The notes under the pieces are model-generated. The model was not told where the DNA came from. It did not search any database and saw only the letters and a list, made by a program, of their open reading frames with translations. Positions 62,199 through 64,000 of a DNA stretch of 64,000 nt are shown piece by piece. The translations under genes were made by a program, and so were the position numbers. The stretch covers positions 62,001 to 126,000 of the forward strand of contig NZ_CANMQD010000001.1 in assembly GCF_947499945.1 (NCBI RefSeq), written 5' to 3'. Each line of letters begins with the position of its first letter. Position 1 is the first letter of the stretch. The DNA is from an uncultured Sulfitobacter sp. (lineage in GTDB: Bacteria; Pseudomonadota; Alphaproteobacteria; Rhodobacterales; Rhodobacteraceae).

Positions 62199-64000
62199 TT
62201 AGCTACAGCCAGACGTCCCACCGCAGGTGTTGCACTTCATACATGTCCCGTTGCGCACCAGTGTGTAGTTACCACACTCCCCGCAGGCCTCGCCCTCATA
62301 GCCCTGCATCTTAGCCTTGGTGCGCGCATTCATTGATACTGCCCCGGAGGAGATTGACGTGGTGCTTTTCACTGCTGTCACCACACCCACGTCTCCTTGC
62401 GGCATGATCGACGTCAGCGCGTCCATGGCAGCAGACTGCCCACCTTGCAGCATCGTCAGGTTCTGCGGCACACGGTTGCGCAAATACCCCTGTGAGGTGA
62501 TCTGCTTGAGTACTTCAAGCGATTTTGACGCAGCGCTCTCGGAGAGCTCGGAGACATTGGCAACCCCTTCTTCCTCACCACGGCCCAGCGTGTCGAACGT
62601 AGCGCCCTCGGGCTGCACATGCGCCAGATCGGTGCGGTCCAGATAGCTTACCGCCAATTCGCGGAAGATATAATCAAGGATCGAGGTCGCCTGTTTGATG
62701 CTGTCGTTGCCCTGCACCATGCCCGCAGGCTCGAATTTGGTGAAGGTGAAGGCATCAACAAATTCTTCGAGTGGTACGCCGTATTGCAGACCCACGGAGA
62801 CCGCGATGGCAAAGTTGTTCATCATGGCGCGGAAGCCTGCACCCTCTTTGTGCATATCGATGAATATCTCACCAAGGGAGCCATCGGTATACTCACCAGT
62901 ACGCAGGTACACCTTGTGCCCACCCACATTGGCCTTTTGGGTATAGCCCTTGCGACGCTGTGGCATCTTTTCACGGTGCGATTTCACGATCTCCTTGACG
63001 ATCACCTTCTCGACGATCTTCTCGGCCAGCACGATTGCCTTTTCGTGGGCTGTGCCGCTCTCGAGGATTTCTGCCGCATCATCATCGTCCTCGACGAGCG
63101 ACGCCGCGAGGGGTTGGGACAATTTGGAGCCGTCACGGTACAGTGCGTTGGCTTTGACACCCAAGGACCAGCTCAGTTCGTATGCTTTCTGGCAATCCTC
63201 GATGGTGGCGTCATTCGGCATGTTGATCGTCTTGGAGATCGCACCCGAGATGAACGACTGTGCCGCTGCCATCATGTAGATGTGGCTGTTGACCGACAGA
63301 TAACGCTTGCCCGTTTTACCGCAGGGGTTGGCGCAATCGAAGATGCCATAGTGCTCTTCTTTCAGGTGCGGCGCACCCTCCAGTGTCATCGTACCGCAAA
63401 CGTGATTATTGGCTGCATCGATGTCCTTTTTGGAGAAGCCAAGAGACTTCAGCAGGTCAAACGTTGGATCGTTGAGCTTGTCCGCAGGAATACCAAGTAC
63501 TTTGGTGCAGAACTCCGCACCGAGCGTCCACTGGTTAAAGACAAAGCGGATATCAAAAGCCGCCCCAAGTGCCGCATCGACCTTTGCCAGTTCCGCAGGC
63601 CCAAAACCGTGACCAATAAGTGAGGTATGGTTGATGCCCGGTGCATTGCCGATTGTGCCGTGACCCACTGCGTGTCCTACGATCTCTTCGATTTGCGCCG
63701 CACCATAGCCGAGTTTGGCCAAGGCCGCAGGAACAGATTGATTGATGATCTTGAAGTAGCCACCACCCGCGAGTTTCTTGAACTTAACCAGTGCGAAGTC
63801 AGGCTCGATCCCTGTGGTGTCGCAATCCATTACCAGACCGATGGTGCCTGTAGGCGCGATCACAGAGGTCTGTGCGTTGCGGTAGCCGTGCTTTTCGCCC
63901 AGTGCCAGCGCCTCATCCCATGTGGACATGGCCACATCGACCAGACCCGCCTGTGGGCAGTTTGCGTGATCAAGAGGAACAGGCTTAACCGCCAGATCCT
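62199..64000 (-). CDS. nrdJ: Adenosylcobalamin-dependent ribonucleotide reductase, C-terminal part
   Basis: Class II reductase that makes deoxyribonucleotides using vitamin B12 instead of a tyrosyl radical. The frame is open to the window edge (coding sequence continues past base 63935), so about the last 600 residues are seen and the N-terminal half is outside. Visible blocks include '[24 protein letters not shown]', '[22 protein letters not shown]' and the C-terminal zinc ribbon (C-G-E-C and C-M-K-C-N-T-C) that carries the final redox cysteines. B12 supply is supported by cobK at 48534-49277. The 303-base gap after it holds a palindromic element and a terminator. Confidence 0.93.
   Translation of the reverse strand, partial: DLAVKPVPLDHANCPQAGLVDVAMSTWDEALALGEKHGYRNAQTSVIAPTGTIGLVMDCDTTGIEPDFALVKFKKLAGGGYFKIINQSVPAALAKLGYGAAQIEEIVGHAVGHGTIGNAPGINHTSLIGHGFGPAELAKVDAALGAAFDIRFVFNQWTLGAEFCTKVLGIPADKLNDPTFDLLKSLGFSKKDIDAANNHVCGTMTLEGAPHLKEEHYGIFDCANPCGKTGKRYLSVNSHIYMMAAAQSFISGAISKTINMPNDATIEDCQKAYELSWSLGVKANALYRDGSKLSQPLAASLVEDDDDAAEILESGTAHEKAIVLAEKIVEKVIVKEIVKSHREKMPQRRKGYTQKANVGGHKVYLRTGEYTDGSLGEIFIDMHKEGAGFRAMMNNFAIAVSVGLQYGVPLEEFVDAFTFTKFEPAGMVQGNDSIKQATSILDYIFRELAVSYLDRTDLAHVQPEGATFDTLGRGEEEGVANVSELSESAASKSLEVLKQITSQGYLRNRVPQNLTMLQGGQSAAMDALTSIMPQGDVGVVTAVKSTTSISSGAVSMNARTKAKMQGYEGEACGECGNYTLVRNGTCMKCNTCGGTSGCS

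Noticed and set aside
62619-63623. Plus-strand ORF of 334 codons opposite nrdJ
   Set aside because: Shadow of a well-supported gene; no family features.

Overview
The window is a 64 kb piece of an alphaproteobacterial chromosome, almost certainly from the Rhodobacterales (marine Roseobacter group). The evidence is the gene order (lptD-surA-pdxA-rsmA; prfA-prmC-DUF4167; DUF177-rpmF-plsX-fabH-ihfA-merR; dgt-SDR-argS-SPOR-nagZ-scpA-scpB), the long two-domain dCTP deaminase, the long B12-dependent ribonucleotide reductase and a non-pyrrolysine MttB-family protein. Genes are dense, about 57-58% GC where counted, and often overlap by 4 bp (ATGA). No phage, transposon, integrase, CRISPR array or rRNA was found. 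Genus and species cannot be told from the sequence alone.

Layout. 1-3888 (+): outer-membrane biogenesis and housekeeping operon lptD(3' end)-surA-pdxA-rsmA. 4050-6738 (-): prfA-prmC-DUF4167. 6801-10615: a small secreted Cys-containing protein, a DUF1499 protein and a coupled minus-strand run M20 amidohydrolase-ureohydrolase-ureohydrolase. 10672-17166: mazG, a sulfotransferase-like gene, nucleoside hydrolase-GNAT-selO, an EamA exporter and a glycine-rich DUF533 protein. 17237-19259 (-): DEAD-box RNA helicase preceded by a leader region with a tiny ORF and by a membrane-protein gene carrying an apparent single-base frameshift. 19448-23167 (+): EamA, eno, a DUF7002-like protein, GNAT and a small membrane-anchored protein. 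23186-29713: anmK / tyrS, a FemAB-like acyltransferase, an ABC-F ATPase, an OlsB-type acyltransferase and a BamE-type lipoprotein.

29802-36024 (+): DUF177-rpmF-plsX-fabH-ihfA-merR, then a tRNA-Pro(GGG) with its own likely promoter and terminator, then dcd. 36026-43439 (-): one long operon linking dGTP hydrolysis, arginyl-tRNA synthesis, a SPOR protein, peptidoglycan recycling (nagZ) and chromosome segregation (scpA-scpB). 43533-47143: A-type Fe-S carrier, exonuclease III, a Hint-domain secreted protein and an HNH nuclease. 47249-49277 (-): cobK-alkA-carboxylesterase. 49393-50670: MFS transporter. 50675-56343 (-): cysS, then cimA-alpha/beta hydrolase-methyltransferase-phytoene-synthase-like. 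56581-64000: aminotransferase, outer-membrane beta-barrel, MttB-family methyltransferase with a short upstream ORF, EF-hand protein divergent from an ECF sigma factor, YqaA membrane protein, a palindromic intergenic element and the 3' part of nrdJ.

Most of the window is ordinary core genome. I did not find one clear new multi-gene system. The places most worth a second look are the paired ureohydrolases with their amidohydrolase (7500-10615), the DUF7002-like protein with an ADP-ribosyltransferase-like N-terminal pattern next to a GNAT (21669-22783), the compositional break inside cysS (54901-about 55385), the frameshifted membrane-protein gene (18899-19259), the catalytically emptied enzymes (41640-42245 and 50675-51439) and the short ORF in front of mttB.
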